Counted from the stretch's first letter, positions 14,700-23,315 are shown. The stretch: 50,437 nt of DNA from Nocardioides sp. IC4_145 (GCF_011250565.1 NZ_JAANMS010000035.1:1-50437); one strand, 5' to 3'. Notes: generated by a model from the letters alone, not told the origin. Program-made: numbers and translations.

Positions 14700-16672
14700 C
14701 CACCGACACCCACCCGGGCACCTTCGCCGGGGCACCGGACCTCGGCAGCAGCCGGGCACCGACCCAGTTCCCCTTCGGCGCGCTGACCGACGACGCCGGC
14801 CGCAGCGCGGACCCGGTCCTCGTCGAGATCGTCCAGGGCTCCCTGGCCGCGGTCGAGCACGAGGTCGAGACGGCCATCGCGCGCACCAGCCGCAGCCCGA
14901 TGATCCGCGACGCGCACGACTTCCGCGCGGGCATCCACGACCGCAAGCTGCGCAAGCTCACCGGTCGCTCCTACTCGGCGCTCGTGCACCCCGTGGCGCG
15001 CGACTTCCCGCTGGAGGAGATGAAGGAGGGCGACGTCTTCTTCCACAACGACGTCTACATGTCCGAGGGCGGCATCGGCCACCTCCCGGACCTGTGCGTC
15101 ACCGTGCCGGTCTTCGCCGGCCCGGAGGGCGACCGTCGCGTCGTCGCGTTCGTCCAGGCCTTCGGCCACCACGACGACATCGGCGGCGCCGTGCCGGGCT
15201 CGATGCCCTCGCACGCCACCAGCGTCTACGAGGAGGGCCTCGCGGTCCCCCCGATCAAGCTGTGGGACGCCGGCGTCCCGAACCGCTCGGCGCTCGCGAT
15301 CATGACCCGCAACTCGCGCATGCCCGAGTCGCTGGCCGCGGACCTCGACGCCGAGTGCTCGGCCTGCCTCATGGGTGCCCGCCGCCTCGGCGAGCTGTTC
15401 GACCGCTACGGCATCGAGACCGTCGAGGCCTGCTTCGACGCGATCATCGACCGCTCCACCGAGACCTACCGCCGCGAGATCCTCTCCAAGATCCCGGTCG
15501 GCACGTGGACGTGGGAGGACTACGCCGAGCACGACGGCGTCGACGACCCGCAGCTGCACACGCAGCGGATCACCCTGACCCGCACCGCGGCCGACGACCC
15601 CGAGGGCGAGCGCCTCGTGCTCGACTTCGCCGGCACGTCCCCGCAGGCCAAGGGCCCGATCAACCACTGCGGTGACTACTCCGACGGCGTCTTCCTGAAG
15701 AAGTGGCTCGCGCCGATCCTGCGCAACCTCGCCGACACCCCCGAGCGGATGGCCGAGCTCGACGTCAACGAGGGCGTGGTGCCGCTCATCGAGATGCGCT
15801 TCCCGGAGAAGGGCACGCTGCTCACGCCGATCTTCCCGGCGCCGACCAACGCCCGCACCTTCGTCATCCTCCGCCTGCTCGGCGTGCTGGCCGGCGTGAT
15901 CGCCAAGGCGGTCGACGGCAAGATGCCGGCCGACCAGGAGACGATCCGCTACACCGGCGTCTACGGCGAGGACCTCGAGGGCCGCCCGTACCTCATGCGC
16001 GAGGTGCTCGGCGGCGGCTCCGGCGGTCGCTACTACGCCGACGGCGAGGACACCATCCACGTCGTCCCGGACAGCCGGAACCTCCCGACGGAGTTCACCG
16101 AGTCCCGCTTCCCGTTCATCGTCGAGTCCCTCAGCCTCGCGGTGGACTCCGGCGGCGCCGGTCAGTTCCGCGGCGGCCTCGGCTACGAGAAGCACATCCG
16201 GATGCTCAAGGACGCCCACTTCATGTCGATCGCCGACCGGTCGATCCTGGCGTGCTGGGGCGTCAAGGGCGGCAAGGCCGGCACGCCGTTCCAGGTCGTC
16301 ATCGACGCGGGCGGCCCGAACGAGCGCGAGGTCGACGCGCTGGCCGATGCCGAGGAGGTCAAGGCCGGCGAGGTCATCCGCATCCGCACCACCGGTGGCG
16401 GCGGCTGGGGCAACCCGCTCGACCGCGACCCGGAGCTCGTCGTCCGCGACGTGCGTTGGCGCAAGGTGTCGACCGAGGCGGCGCTCGCCGACTACGGCGT
16501 GGTGCTGACCGGCTCGGTCGACGACGACACGCTGTCGTACGACGCCGAGGCGACCGCCGCGGAGCGGGCCGGCCGGCCGGCGCCCGAGGTCGAGGACGCG
16601 TTCTTCGACCGCGGCCCGGGCTACGGGACGCTCGCCGGGGGCGCGGCCTCCGCCGAGGTCGACCACCTCTGA
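14696..16672 (+). CDS. hyuB: Hydantoinase/oxoprolinase family B subunit (HyuB)
   Basis: A 658-aa partner of HyuA. Family marks include DPVLVEIVQGSLAAVEHE near residue 40, FFHNDVYMSEGGIGHLPD (about 120), and a C-terminal glycine-rich part with VDSGGAGQFRGGLGYEKH and TTGGGGWGNPLDRDPE. HyuB carries the metal-linked hydrolytic half of the A/B complex. Translation is coupled to hyuA by a 4-nt overlap, and ATG 14696 is the only sensible start; the open frame further upstream runs inside hyuA. It ends with an acidic stretch and is followed after 19 bp by the NmrA-like gene. Confidence 0.9.
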   Translation: MTTDTHPGTFAGAPDLGSSRAPTQFPFGALTDDAGRSADPVLVEIVQGSLAAVEHEVETAIARTSRSPMIRDAHDFRAGIHDRKLRKLTGRSYSALVHPVARDFPLEEMKEGDVFFHNDVYMSEGGIGHLPDLCVTVPVFAGPEGDRRVVAFVQAFGHHDDIGGAVPGSMPSHATSVYEEGLAVPPIKLWDAGVPNRSALAIMTRNSRMPESLAADLDAECSACLMGARRLGELFDRYGIETVEACFDAIIDRSTETYRREILSKIPVGTWTWEDYAEHDGVDDPQLHTQRITLTRTAADDPEGERLVLDFAGTSPQAKGPINHCGDYSDGVFLKKWLAPILRNLADTPERMAELDVNEGVVPLIEMRFPEKGTLLTPIFPAPTNARTFVILRLLGVLAGVIAKAVDGKMPADQETIRYTGVYGEDLEGRPYLMREVLGGGSGGRYYADGEDTIHVVPDSRNLPTEFTESRFPFIVESLSLAVDSGGAGQFRGGLGYEKHIRMLKDAHFMSIADRSILACWGVKGGKAGTPFQVVIDAGGPNEREVDALADAEEVKAGEVIRIRTTGGGGWGNPLDRDPELVVRDVRWRKVSTEAALADYGVVLTGSVDDDTLSYDAEATAAERAGRPAPEVEDAFFDRGPGYGTLAGGAASAEVDHL

Positions 16673-16691
16673 GTCGAGGACTGGAACGCTG

Positions 16692-17492
16692 ATGCACGTC
16701 GCCGTCCTCGGCGGGACCGGCAAGACCGGTCGCGCCGTGGTCGCGGCACTGGCCCAGGGTGGCGTGTCCGCACGCCCCCTGGGCCGGTCCGCGTTCGAGG
16801 ACCTGCCGGCCGCGCTCTCGGGGGCCGACGCCGTCCACGTCATCGCGCCGAACCTCTACGCCGACGAGCCGGCGTACGTCGCCTCCGTGCTCGCGGCCGT
16901 GCACGAGGCCGGGGTCGGCCGGCTGGCCTACCACTCGGTGGCCTCGCCCTACGCGCCGTCGATGCCGCACCACCTCGGCAAGGCGGTCGCCGAGGACCTG
17001 GTGCGCCGCTCGGGCCTGCGCTGGACGATCCTCCAGCCCTGCGCCTACGTGCAGAACTTCGTCGCCGCGCTCCGCGCCCTGCCCGCCGACGGCGGCGACC
17101 TCGAGGTGCCGTACGCCGTCGACACCCCCTTCGGCCTGGTCGACCTCGACGACGTCGCGGCGGCCACGGCCGTGGTGCTGACCGAGCCCGGCCACGAGGG
17201 TGCGACCTACGAGCTCGGCGGTCCGGCCACCGTGACCGTCGCCGACGTGGCCGCCGCGGCGAGCGAGGTGCTCGGCCGCCCGGTCACCGCGCGGCGTACC
17301 GATCCCGGAGCCTGGCGCGGCGACGGGCTCGACGACCGCGAGCGGACGTGGCTGCGGGCGATGTTCGCCTACTACGACGACCACGGCCTGCCGACCGGCC
17401 CGCTCCCGCTCGCCGCGCTCCTCGCGACGGCCGGGCGGACGCCCACCGCGGTCGGTGCCACCCTGGCCCGGGAGCTCGCTGGCACAAGTTGA
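16692..17492 (+). CDS. NmrA-like NAD(P)-binding protein
   Basis: A 266-aa atypical short-chain dehydrogenase. AVLGGTGKTGRAVV at residues 4-17 is the Rossmann GxxGxxG motif of the NmrA/HSCARG branch. The catalytic Tyr-x3-Lys pair of true SDRs is not evident, but QPCAYVQNF resembles the NmrA substrate/cofactor region. These proteins act as redox sensors or as isomerases/reductases. It follows hyuB closely and probably belongs to that transcript; GAGGAC before the ATG is a modest ribosome-binding site. A function in the pathway is not known. Confidence 0.8.
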   Translation: MHVAVLGGTGKTGRAVVAALAQGGVSARPLGRSAFEDLPAALSGADAVHVIAPNLYADEPAYVASVLAAVHEAGVGRLAYHSVASPYAPSMPHHLGKAVAEDLVRRSGLRWTILQPCAYVQNFVAALRALPADGGDLEVPYAVDTPFGLVDLDDVAAATAVVLTEPGHEGATYELGGPATVTVADVAAAASEVLGRPVTARRTDPGAWRGDGLDDRERTWLRAMFAYYDDHGLPTGPLPLAALLATAGRTPTAVGATLARELAGTS

Positions 17493-17562
17493 CATCGCTC
17501 GTGCTCGGGTTCGGCCGATCCGCACGATGAACGCAGGTGAGGCCGCTCACTAGGTTCGTTGC
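17486..17562 (+). promoter_or_regulatory. Promoter region of carbamate kinase with AAGTTGACATCG copy 2
   Basis: AAGTTGACATCG (17486-17497) is identical to 2388-2399 in the pucR region. Nearer the gene, TAGGTT (17551-17556) lies 6 nt before ATG 17563, the layout of a leaderless -10 box. The TTGACA is about 56 bp from that box, too far to be its -35, so it is better read as an operator. The element lies over the last codons of the NmrA-like gene. Confidence 0.45.
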
Positions 17563-18510
17563 ATGAGAATCCTCCTCGCGCTCGGCGGCAACGCGATGAC
17601 GTCGCCCGACGGCAAGGCCCGCCCGGAGGACCAGATCGCGGCCGCGGAGAAGGCCATGGAGGCCGTCGCGGACCTCGTCGCCGAGGGCATCGACGTGATC
17701 GTCACCCACGGCAACGGCCCTCAGGTCGGCAACCTCCTGGTCAAGAACGAGGTCGCCGCGCACGTCGTCCCGCCGGTCCCGCTCGACTGGTGCGGGGCGC
17801 AGACGCAGGGCACGATCGGTGACATCCTCGTCAACGCCCTCGACCGCGCCCTCGCGCTGCGCGGCATCAGCCGCCCCGCCGCCGCCCTGGTCACCCGCAC
17901 CCGTGTCGACGCCGACGACCCCGCCTTCAGCAAGCCCAGCAAGCCCGTCGGCCGCTACCTGCCCGCCGACGAGGCGCAGCGGATGACGGAGCACGGCGAG
18001 ACCTGGGAGGACCGCGGCGAGCGCGGCTGGCGACGTGTCGTCGCCTCGCCCGAGCCGCTCGAGGTCCTCGACGCCCCCGCGGTCGTCGCCCTGGTCGACG
18101 CCGGCTTCGTCGTGGTCGCCAACGGCGGCGGCGGCATCCCGACCGTGCGCCGTGACGACGGGTCGCTGACCGGCGTCGAGGCCGTCATCGACAAGGACCT
18201 CGGCGCGGCACTCCTCGCCCGTGACATCGAGGTCGACATGCTCGTGATCGCCACCGACGTGGCGCACGCCGTCCTCAACTTCGGCACCCCGGAGGCCGAG
18301 GACGTCGGCGAGGTCACGCTCACCCAGATGCGTGAGCACGCCGCCGCCGGGCACTTCGCCGGTGGCTCCATGGGCCCGAAGGTCGACGCCGTCTGCCGGT
18401 TCGTCGAGCACTCCGGGCGGCCGGGCGTCATCACCGACCTCGGCACCATCGTCGCGGCCGCCAACCGCACCGCCGGGACGATCGTCGTCCCCGACCGAAA
18501 GGAAGCCTGA
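17563..18510 (+). CDS. arcC: Carbamate kinase
   Basis: A 315-aa amino acid kinase family member. LALGGNAM at residues 5-12, THGNGPQVGNLLVKNE, DWCGAQTQGTIG and NGGGGIPTV are the standard carbamate kinase landmarks. The enzyme makes ATP from carbamoyl phosphate and ADP, releasing carbamate, in the catabolic direction. There is no arginine deiminase or ornithine carbamoyltransferase gene here. The source of carbamoyl phosphate is more likely the FdrA/DUF2877 system at the other end of the island, as with AllK (YbcF) in E. coli. It starts from an apparently leaderless ATG and is followed after 3 bp by the ring-opening hydrolase. Confidence 0.95.
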   Translation: MRILLALGGNAMTSPDGKARPEDQIAAAEKAMEAVADLVAEGIDVIVTHGNGPQVGNLLVKNEVAAHVVPPVPLDWCGAQTQGTIGDILVNALDRALALRGISRPAAALVTRTRVDADDPAFSKPSKPVGRYLPADEAQRMTEHGETWEDRGERGWRRVVASPEPLEVLDAPAVVALVDAGFVVVANGGGGIPTVRRDDGSLTGVEAVIDKDLGAALLARDIEVDMLVIATDVAHAVLNFGTPEAEDVGEVTLTQMREHAAAGHFAGGSMGPKVDAVCRFVEHSGRPGVITDLGTIVAAANRTAGTIVVPDRKEA

Positions 18511-18513
18511 CCC

Positions 18514-19620
18514 ATGCCTTCTGCCATCGAGGTCCGCAAGGTCCCGATCCACTCCGTCGCCGACGCCTCGGAGCTGGCCAAGCTCATCGACGAGGGCGTC
18601 TTCGCCGCCGACCGCGTCATCGCGATCATCGGCAAGACCGAGGGCAACGGCGGTGTCAACGACTACACGCGGATCATCGCCGACCGCGCCTTCCGCGAGG
18701 TGCTCGTCGAGAAGGGCGCCCCGGCCGACCAGGTCAAGCAGGTCCCGATCGTGTGGTCGGGTGGCACCGATGGTGTCATCAGCCCCCACGCCACGATCTT
18801 CGCGACCGTCGATGTCCCCGAGGACGACCCGACCCGCCAGGAGCAGCGCCTGACCGTGGGCTTCGCGATGAGCGAGCCGATCCTCCCCGAGGAGATCGGC
18901 TACGTCGCGATGATCAAGAAGGTCGCCGACGGCGTGAAGGTCGCGATGGAGCGGGCCGGCATCTCCGACCCCAAGGACGTCCACTACGTCCAGACCAAGA
19001 CCCCGCTGCTGACGATCCACACCATCCGCGACGCCCACAGCCGCGGCAAGGAGGTGTGGACCGAGCACACCCACGAGTCGATGGACCTCTCCAACGGCGT
19101 CACCGGCCTCGGCATCGCCGTCGCGCTCGGCGAGATCGACATGCCGTCCGACGAGGACGTCATGAAGAACCGCGACCTCTACTCCGCGGTCGCCTCCTGC
19201 TCCTCCGGTGTCGAGCTCGACCAGGCCCAGATCGTCGTCGTCGGCAACGCGACCGGCGTCGGCGGCCGCTACCGCATCGGCCACTCGGTCATGAAGGACG
19301 CCCTGGACCAGGACGGCATCTGGGCGGCCATCAAGAGCGCCGGCCTCGACCTGCCCGAGCGCCCGCACCACACCGACCTCGACGGCAAGCTCGTCAACGT
19401 CTTCCTCAAGTGCGAGGTCTCCGGCGACGGCCAGGTCCGCGGCCGCCGCAACGCGATGCTCGACGACTCCGACGTGCACTGGCACCGCCAGATCAAGGCC
19501 ACCGTCGGTGGCGTGACCGCTGCGGTCACCGGCGACCCGGCCGTCTTCGTGTCGGTCTCCGCCGCCCACCAGGGCCCCGACGGCGGCGGCCCGGTCGCCG
19601 CGATCGTCGACCTCGGCTGA
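18514..19620 (+). CDS. Cyanuric acid amidohydrolase/barbiturase family ring-opening enzyme
   Basis: A 368-aa member of the AtzD/TrzD/barbiturase family, built from three similar domains. Each domain supplies a Lys and a Ser at positions matching AtzD: Lys41 with Ser82 (VWSGGTDG), Lys162 (QTKTPLL) with Ser230/231 ([10 protein letters not shown]), and Lys299 ([11 protein letters not shown]) with Ser347/349 near the C-terminus. The fold is restricted to hydrolases that open cyanuric acid or barbiturate. With a uracil-type permease and a hydroxylase nearby, barbiturase (barbiturate to ureidomalonate) is favoured; cyanuric acid cannot be excluded from sequence alone. GGAAG precedes the ATG. It is translated with carbamate kinase and followed by a strong terminator. 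Confidence 0.92.
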   Translation: MPSAIEVRKVPIHSVADASELAKLIDEGVFAADRVIAIIGKTEGNGGVNDYTRIIADRAFREVLVEKGAPADQVKQVPIVWSGGTDGVISPHATIFATVDVPEDDPTRQEQRLTVGFAMSEPILPEEIGYVAMIKKVADGVKVAMERAGISDPKDVHYVQTKTPLLTIHTIRDAHSRGKEVWTEHTHESMDLSNGVTGLGIAVALGEIDMPSDEDVMKNRDLYSAVASCSSGVELDQAQIVVVGNATGVGGRYRIGHSVMKDALDQDGIWAAIKSAGLDLPERPHHTDLDGKLVNVFLKCEVSGDGQVRGRRNAMLDDSDVHWHRQIKATVGGVTAAVTGDPAVFVSVSAAHQGPDGGGPVAAIVDLG

Positions 19621-19660
19621 CCTCGACCGACCTGAGCACCCCGCTCCACCCTGTTCCACC

Positions 19661-19696
19661 CGGAGGGCCCGACCGCGACCGCGGTCGGGCCCTCCG
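19661..19696. terminator. Strong hairpin closing the catabolic island
   Basis: A 16-bp perfect stem, 19661-19676 with 19681-19696, and a GACC loop. It lies between the convergent ring-opening hydrolase and EamA genes and probably terminates both. No T-run follows, as is common in high-GC actinobacteria. Confidence 0.85.
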
Positions 19697-19699
19697 TCG

Positions 19700-20629
19700 T
19701 CAGGTCGACCGCAGCGGCGAACGGACCGCGCCGGCCGCGCACGCGATGACCGCCACCGCGCCGAGGCCGGTGCGCCAGCCGACCGCCTCGCCGAGCAGCA
19801 GGGCGGCCCACAGCAGGCTGAGCACCGGCTGCACGAGCTGCACCTGGCTGACCTGGGCCATCGGACCGAAGGCGAGGCCGCGGTACCACGCGAAGAACCC
19901 GAGGAACATGCTCACCGCAGCCAGGTAGCCGAACGCCGCCCACTCCGCCGGCGAGCCCTCCGGCGGCCGGCGCACCACGGCGACGGCGGTCAGCACGACC
20001 ATGAGCGGCGCGGCCACGAGCAGCGCCCACGACACCGTCTGCCACGAGCCGAGCTCCCGGCTGAGCAGCCCGCCCTCGGCGTACCCCACCGCCGCGGCCA
20101 GCACCGCCCCGAGCAGCAGCAGGTCCGCGACGTGCAGCCCGCCGCCGGTGCCGCCGGCGGTCGCGAACCCGACGGCCGCCACCGCCCCCGCGGCGGAGAA
20201 CGCCCAGAACCGCGGCGTCGGCGACTCCCCGGTGCGCAGCACGGCGACGACCGCCGTCGCGGCGGGCAGCAGCGCGATGACGACGGCGCCGTGCGAGGCC
20301 GGCACGGTGGTCAGGGCGTACGTCGTCAGCAGGGGGAACCCCACGACGACCCCGCCTGCGACGACCGCGAGCCGCGTCCACTGCCGGCCTACGGGCCGGG
20401 CGGCCCGGGCGAGGCCGAGGGCCGCGGCGGCGAGGAGGGCCGCGACGACCGCGCGCCCGGCGCCGATGAGCAGCGGGGACAGCCCGCCGACGGCGACGCG
20501 GGTGAGCGGCACGGTGAGCGAGAAGGCTGCGACGCCGAGGGCGCCCCAGGCGAGGCCCGCGGCAGGGACCGCCGGCGGTGCGGGTATCGGGCGGCTCGTC
20601 GGCCGAGTAGCGCTACCGTTGTCCGTCAT
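19700..20629 (-). CDS. EamA family (DMT) transporter
   Basis: A 309-aa protein of about ten hydrophobic helices in two EamA repeats. Recognisable parts are APPAVPAAGLAWGALGVAAF at the start and FFAWYRGLAFGPMAQVSQ in the second half. The superfamily exports amino acids and small metabolites. The gene is divergent from a MocR-type regulator and probably its target. Its ATG (20629-20627) overlaps the ATG of that regulator by 2 bp. Confidence 0.9.
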   Translation of the reverse strand: MTDNGSATRPTSRPIPAPPAVPAAGLAWGALGVAAFSLTVPLTRVAVGGLSPLLIGAGRAVVAALLAAAALGLARAARPVGRQWTRLAVVAGGVVVGFPLLTTYALTTVPASHGAVVIALLPAATAVVAVLRTGESPTPRFWAFSAAGAVAAVGFATAGGTGGGLHVADLLLLGAVLAAAVGYAEGGLLSRELGSWQTVSWALLVAAPLMVVLTAVAVVRRPPEGSPAEWAAFGYLAAVSMFLGFFAWYRGLAFGPMAQVSQVQLVQPVLSLLWAALLLGEAVGWRTGLGAVAVIACAAGAVRSPLRST

Positions 20630-20642
20630 GGATCACGGTAGC
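20612..20642. promoter_or_regulatory. Inverted repeat over two overlapping start codons
   Basis: GCTACCGT (20612-20619) and ACGGTAGC (20635-20642) form a perfect 8-bp inverted repeat with a 15-bp spacer centred on the overlapping ATGs. Each arm contains TACCGT, a -10-like hexamer, for the gene it faces. The gap to the ATG is 8 nt for the MocR gene and 5 nt for the EamA gene. It is the probable binding site of the MocR regulator. Confidence 0.6.
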
Positions 20643-22037
20643 AGTACGCGGATCGTCCAGGTGCTGCGCGACCGGATCCGGTCGGCGGTGCCCGGGTCGC
20701 GACTGCCCTCGACCCGCGAGCTCGTGGTGGAGCACGCGGCGAGCCCCGTGACGGTGCAAAGGGCGCTGCGGACGTTGGCCGCCGAGGGCCTGGTGGAGAC
20801 GCGGCCCGGGGTCGGCACGTTCGTGCGGGCGCCGCGGTCGCTGCGGGCGCCGGACCACGGCTGGCAGACCGGTGCGCTCGGCGCCCCGCGGGCGACGCTG
20901 CCCCGGGTGGCCGGTGCGATGCGGGTGGCGCCGGAGGGCGCGGTGGCGCTGCACTCGGGCTACCCGGAGCCGGGCCTGCTGCCGGAGCGGCTGGTGCGCT
21001 CGGCGCTGGCCCGGGCCGCCCGCGGCTCGGCGGCCACGACCCGCCCGCCGGCGGCCGGGCTGGCGGACCTGCGGGCGTGGTTCGCGGCCGACCTCGCGGC
21101 AGCCACACCCGCCGATCGACCCGCCCCGACCCCCGCCGACGTGGTGGTCGTGCCTGGCACCCAGAGCGGACTGACGACGGTGTTCCGGGCTCTCGTGCCG
21201 GCGGGCGGTCCGCTGCTGGTCGAGTCCCCGACGTACTGGGGTGCGGTCCTCGCCGCCGCCCAGGCCGGCGTGCGCCCCGTGCCGGTCACCGGCGACGCCG
21301 ACGGGCTCGACCCCGGCGAGCTGGACCGGGCGCTGCGGACGACCGGCGCGCGGGCCGTCTACGTGCAGCCGACCTGGGCGAACCCGACCGGCGTGCAGTG
21401 GTCGTCCGAGCGGTCCGCCGCGGTGCTGGAGGTGGTCCGGCGGCACGGGGCGTTCCTCGTCGAGGACGACTGGGCGCACGACCTCGGCATCGACGCCGAC
21501 CCGCGTCCGCTGGCCGCCCAGGACGACGCCGGCCACGTCGTGCACGTCCGATCGCTGACCAAGAGCGTGTCGCCGGCCGTGCGGGTCGGCGCGCTGGTCG
21601 CGCGCGGACCGGTCCGCGCGCGGCTGCTGGCCGACCGGGGCGCGGAGTCGCTCTACGTCAGCGGCGTGCTGCAGCAGGCCGCGCTCGAGGTCGTCACCGA
21701 CCCGGGCTGGACGACCCACCTGCGCCGGCTCCGGCCGCGGCTGCGCGAGCGGCGCGACCTGCTGGTGGCCGCGCTGCGCGAGCACGCCCCCGCGGTCGAC
21801 GTCGCGGTCGTGCCCACCGGTGGGCTGCACCTGTGGTGCCGGCTGCCCGACGGGTCCGACGTGGGCCGGGTCGTCGCCGCGTGCGAGGCGCGCGGGGTGT
21901 GGGTCGCGCCGGGGGACGAGTGGTTCCCGACCGAGCCCGCGGCGGCGTACGTCCGGCTGAGCTTCACCGCCGACGACACCTCTGGGTACGCCACCGCCGC
22001 GCGTGTCCTGCAGGAGGTCGTCGCGGACAGTCCGTGA
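20628..22037 (+). CDS. MocR-type regulator (GntR HTH fused to class I aminotransferase)
   Basis: A 469-aa protein. Residues 1-68 form a winged-helix GntR domain (RLPSTRELVVEHAASPVTVQ, ETRPGVGTFV). The rest is a fold-type I aminotransferase domain with the PLP lysine at residue 312 in RSLTKSVSP and VEDDWAHDL upstream. MocR proteins use PLP or its adducts as effectors and often control a divergent transporter or PLP synthesis gene; here the target is likely the EamA exporter. The reading frame extends upstream, but HTH alignment and the divergent promoter support ATG 20628. Confidence 0.92.
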   Translation: MDHGSSTRIVQVLRDRIRSAVPGSRLPSTRELVVEHAASPVTVQRALRTLAAEGLVETRPGVGTFVRAPRSLRAPDHGWQTGALGAPRATLPRVAGAMRVAPEGAVALHSGYPEPGLLPERLVRSALARAARGSAATTRPPAAGLADLRAWFAADLAAATPADRPAPTPADVVVVPGTQSGLTTVFRALVPAGGPLLVESPTYWGAVLAAAQAGVRPVPVTGDADGLDPGELDRALRTTGARAVYVQPTWANPTGVQWSSERSAAVLEVVRRHGAFLVEDDWAHDLGIDADPRPLAAQDDAGHVVHVRSLTKSVSPAVRVGALVARGPVRARLLADRGAESLYVSGVLQQAALEVVTDPGWTTHLRRLRPRLRERRDLLVAALREHAPAVDVAVVPTGGLHLWCRLPDGSDVGRVVAACEARGVWVAPGDEWFPTEPAAAYVRLSFTADDTSGYATAARVLQEVVADSP

Positions 22038-22085
22038 CGTTCGGCCGGTGGATCGGGCCGAAACCCCTGCCGAACGTCACGGACT
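22029..22085. terminator. Hairpin containing the MocR gene stop codon
   Basis: A 17-bp perfect stem, 22029-22045 with 22069-22085, and a 23-nt loop. The left arm contains the TGA stop at 22035-22037. It lies between convergent genes and can serve both. Confidence 0.75.
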
Positions 22086-22132
22086 ACCCCGGGACCGGCC
22101 GCGATTCTGTGGACAACGGAGTCCGGGCGGGC

Positions 22133-23308
22133 TCAGTCCTCGTCGAGCCAGGCGCGGACGGACTCGTTGTGCTGGCCGAGGGTGGGCGGGGCGACGTGCT
22201 GCTCGCGACCGCCGGAGTAGGCGTTGTCGTCGAACCGCAGCGGGGAGCCCGGGAGCTGGATCGCGCCGAGCGTGGAGTGCTCGACGTCGAGCAGGAGCCC
22301 CTGGGAGAGCGTCTGCTCCCAGGAGTAGACGTCGTCGAGCGAGCGGACCTTGCCGGCCGGCACGCCCGCGGCGTCGAGCCGCGCGAGCGCGGTCTCGGCG
22401 TCGATGTCGGCGAGCAGGCCCTCGACGGTCTCGATGAGCGCGTCGCGGTTGGCCACCCGCTCGGCGTTGGTCGCGAAGCCCTCGCCGGCGGGGTCGATGC
22501 CGAACTCCTTCGCGAACGCCTGCCACAGCTTCTCCGAGCCGCACGCGATCTGCACGGGAGCAGTGGCGGACCTGAACATGCCGTACGGCGCGATGGAGGG
22601 GTGGTGCCCGCCCGCAAGGCCGGGGACCTCCTTGGCGACGGTCCACTTGGTGCCCTGGAAGGCGTGCACGCCGACCATGCCGGCGAGCAGCGAGGTGTGC
22701 ACGACACGGCCCTTGCCGGTGCGCTCCCGCTCGTAGAGCGCCGAGACGACGCCGTATGCACCGTTCATGCCGGCAAGCAGGTCCGCGATCGGCACGCCGA
22801 CCTTCGTCGGCTCGCTGAGGCCGGTCAGCGACATCAGGCCGCCCTCGCCCTGGGCGATCTGGTCGAAGCCGGAGCGGTTCGCCTCGGGCCCGTCGTGGCC
22901 GAAGCCGGTGATCTGCAGGACGATCAGCCGCGGGTTGATCTCGTGCAGCCGCTCGACCGGGAAGCCGAGGCGGTCGAGCACGCCGACGCGGAAGTTCTCC
23001 ATCAGCACGTCGGCCCGCGCGACCAGCCGCGCCAGGACGTCCTGGTCGGCGGGGTCCTTGAGGTCGAGGGTGATCGACTCCTTGTTGCGGTTGGTCGAGA
23101 GGAAGTACGTCGACTCGCGCGACGCCCCGGTCTCGTCGGCGTCCTCGGGGTCGACGAACGGCGGGCCCCAACCACGCGTGTCGTCGCCGGTCGGGCTCTC
23201 CACCTTGATCACGCGGGCGCCGAGGTCGCCCAGCATCATCGCGGCGTGGGGGCCGGCCAGGGCGCGGGTGAGGTCGAGCACCAGGACGTCGTCGAGCATC
23301 GCGGACAT
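22133..23308 (-). CDS. CaiB/BaiF family (family III) CoA-transferase
   Basis: A 391-aa protein. LDLTRALAGPHAAMMLGDLG at the start, TLDLKDP, ENFRVGVLDRLGF and QIAQGEGGLMSLTG are hallmarks of the formyl-CoA/carnitine CoA-transferase family; Asp176 in VPIADLLAG is the expected catalytic residue. It moves CoA between carboxylic acids. The acceptor is unknown, but succinyl-CoA donors and dicarboxylate acceptors are usual. Start ATG 23308 is 7 nt after TAGCGT, a leaderless layout; ATG 23299 is an alternative. If the neighbouring island yields malonate, activation to malonyl-CoA would be attractive, but that is speculative. Confidence 0.9.
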   Translation of the reverse strand: MSAMLDDVLVLDLTRALAGPHAAMMLGDLGARVIKVESPTGDDTRGWGPPFVDPEDADETGASRESTYFLSTNRNKESITLDLKDPADQDVLARLVARADVLMENFRVGVLDRLGFPVERLHEINPRLIVLQITGFGHDGPEANRSGFDQIAQGEGGLMSLTGLSEPTKVGVPIADLLAGMNGAYGVVSALYERERTGKGRVVHTSLLAGMVGVHAFQGTKWTVAKEVPGLAGGHHPSIAPYGMFRSATAPVQIACGSEKLWQAFAKEFGIDPAGEGFATNAERVANRDALIETVEGLLADIDAETALARLDAAGVPAGKVRSLDDVYSWEQTLSQGLLLDVEHSTLGAIQLPGSPLRFDDNAYSGGREQHVAPPTLGQHNESVRAWLDED

Positions 23309-23315
23309 GGGCCTG

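Noticed and set aside
17489..17494. TTGACA as the -35 box of the carbamate kinase promoter
   Set aside because: The only plausible -10 (TAGGTT at 17551) is about 56 bp away, far beyond normal spacing.
17284..19659. Long minus-strand frames antisense to carbamate kinase and the ring opener
   Set aside because: High-GC shadow frames rich in Asp/Val/Arg with no domain; the plus-strand proteins are clear family members.
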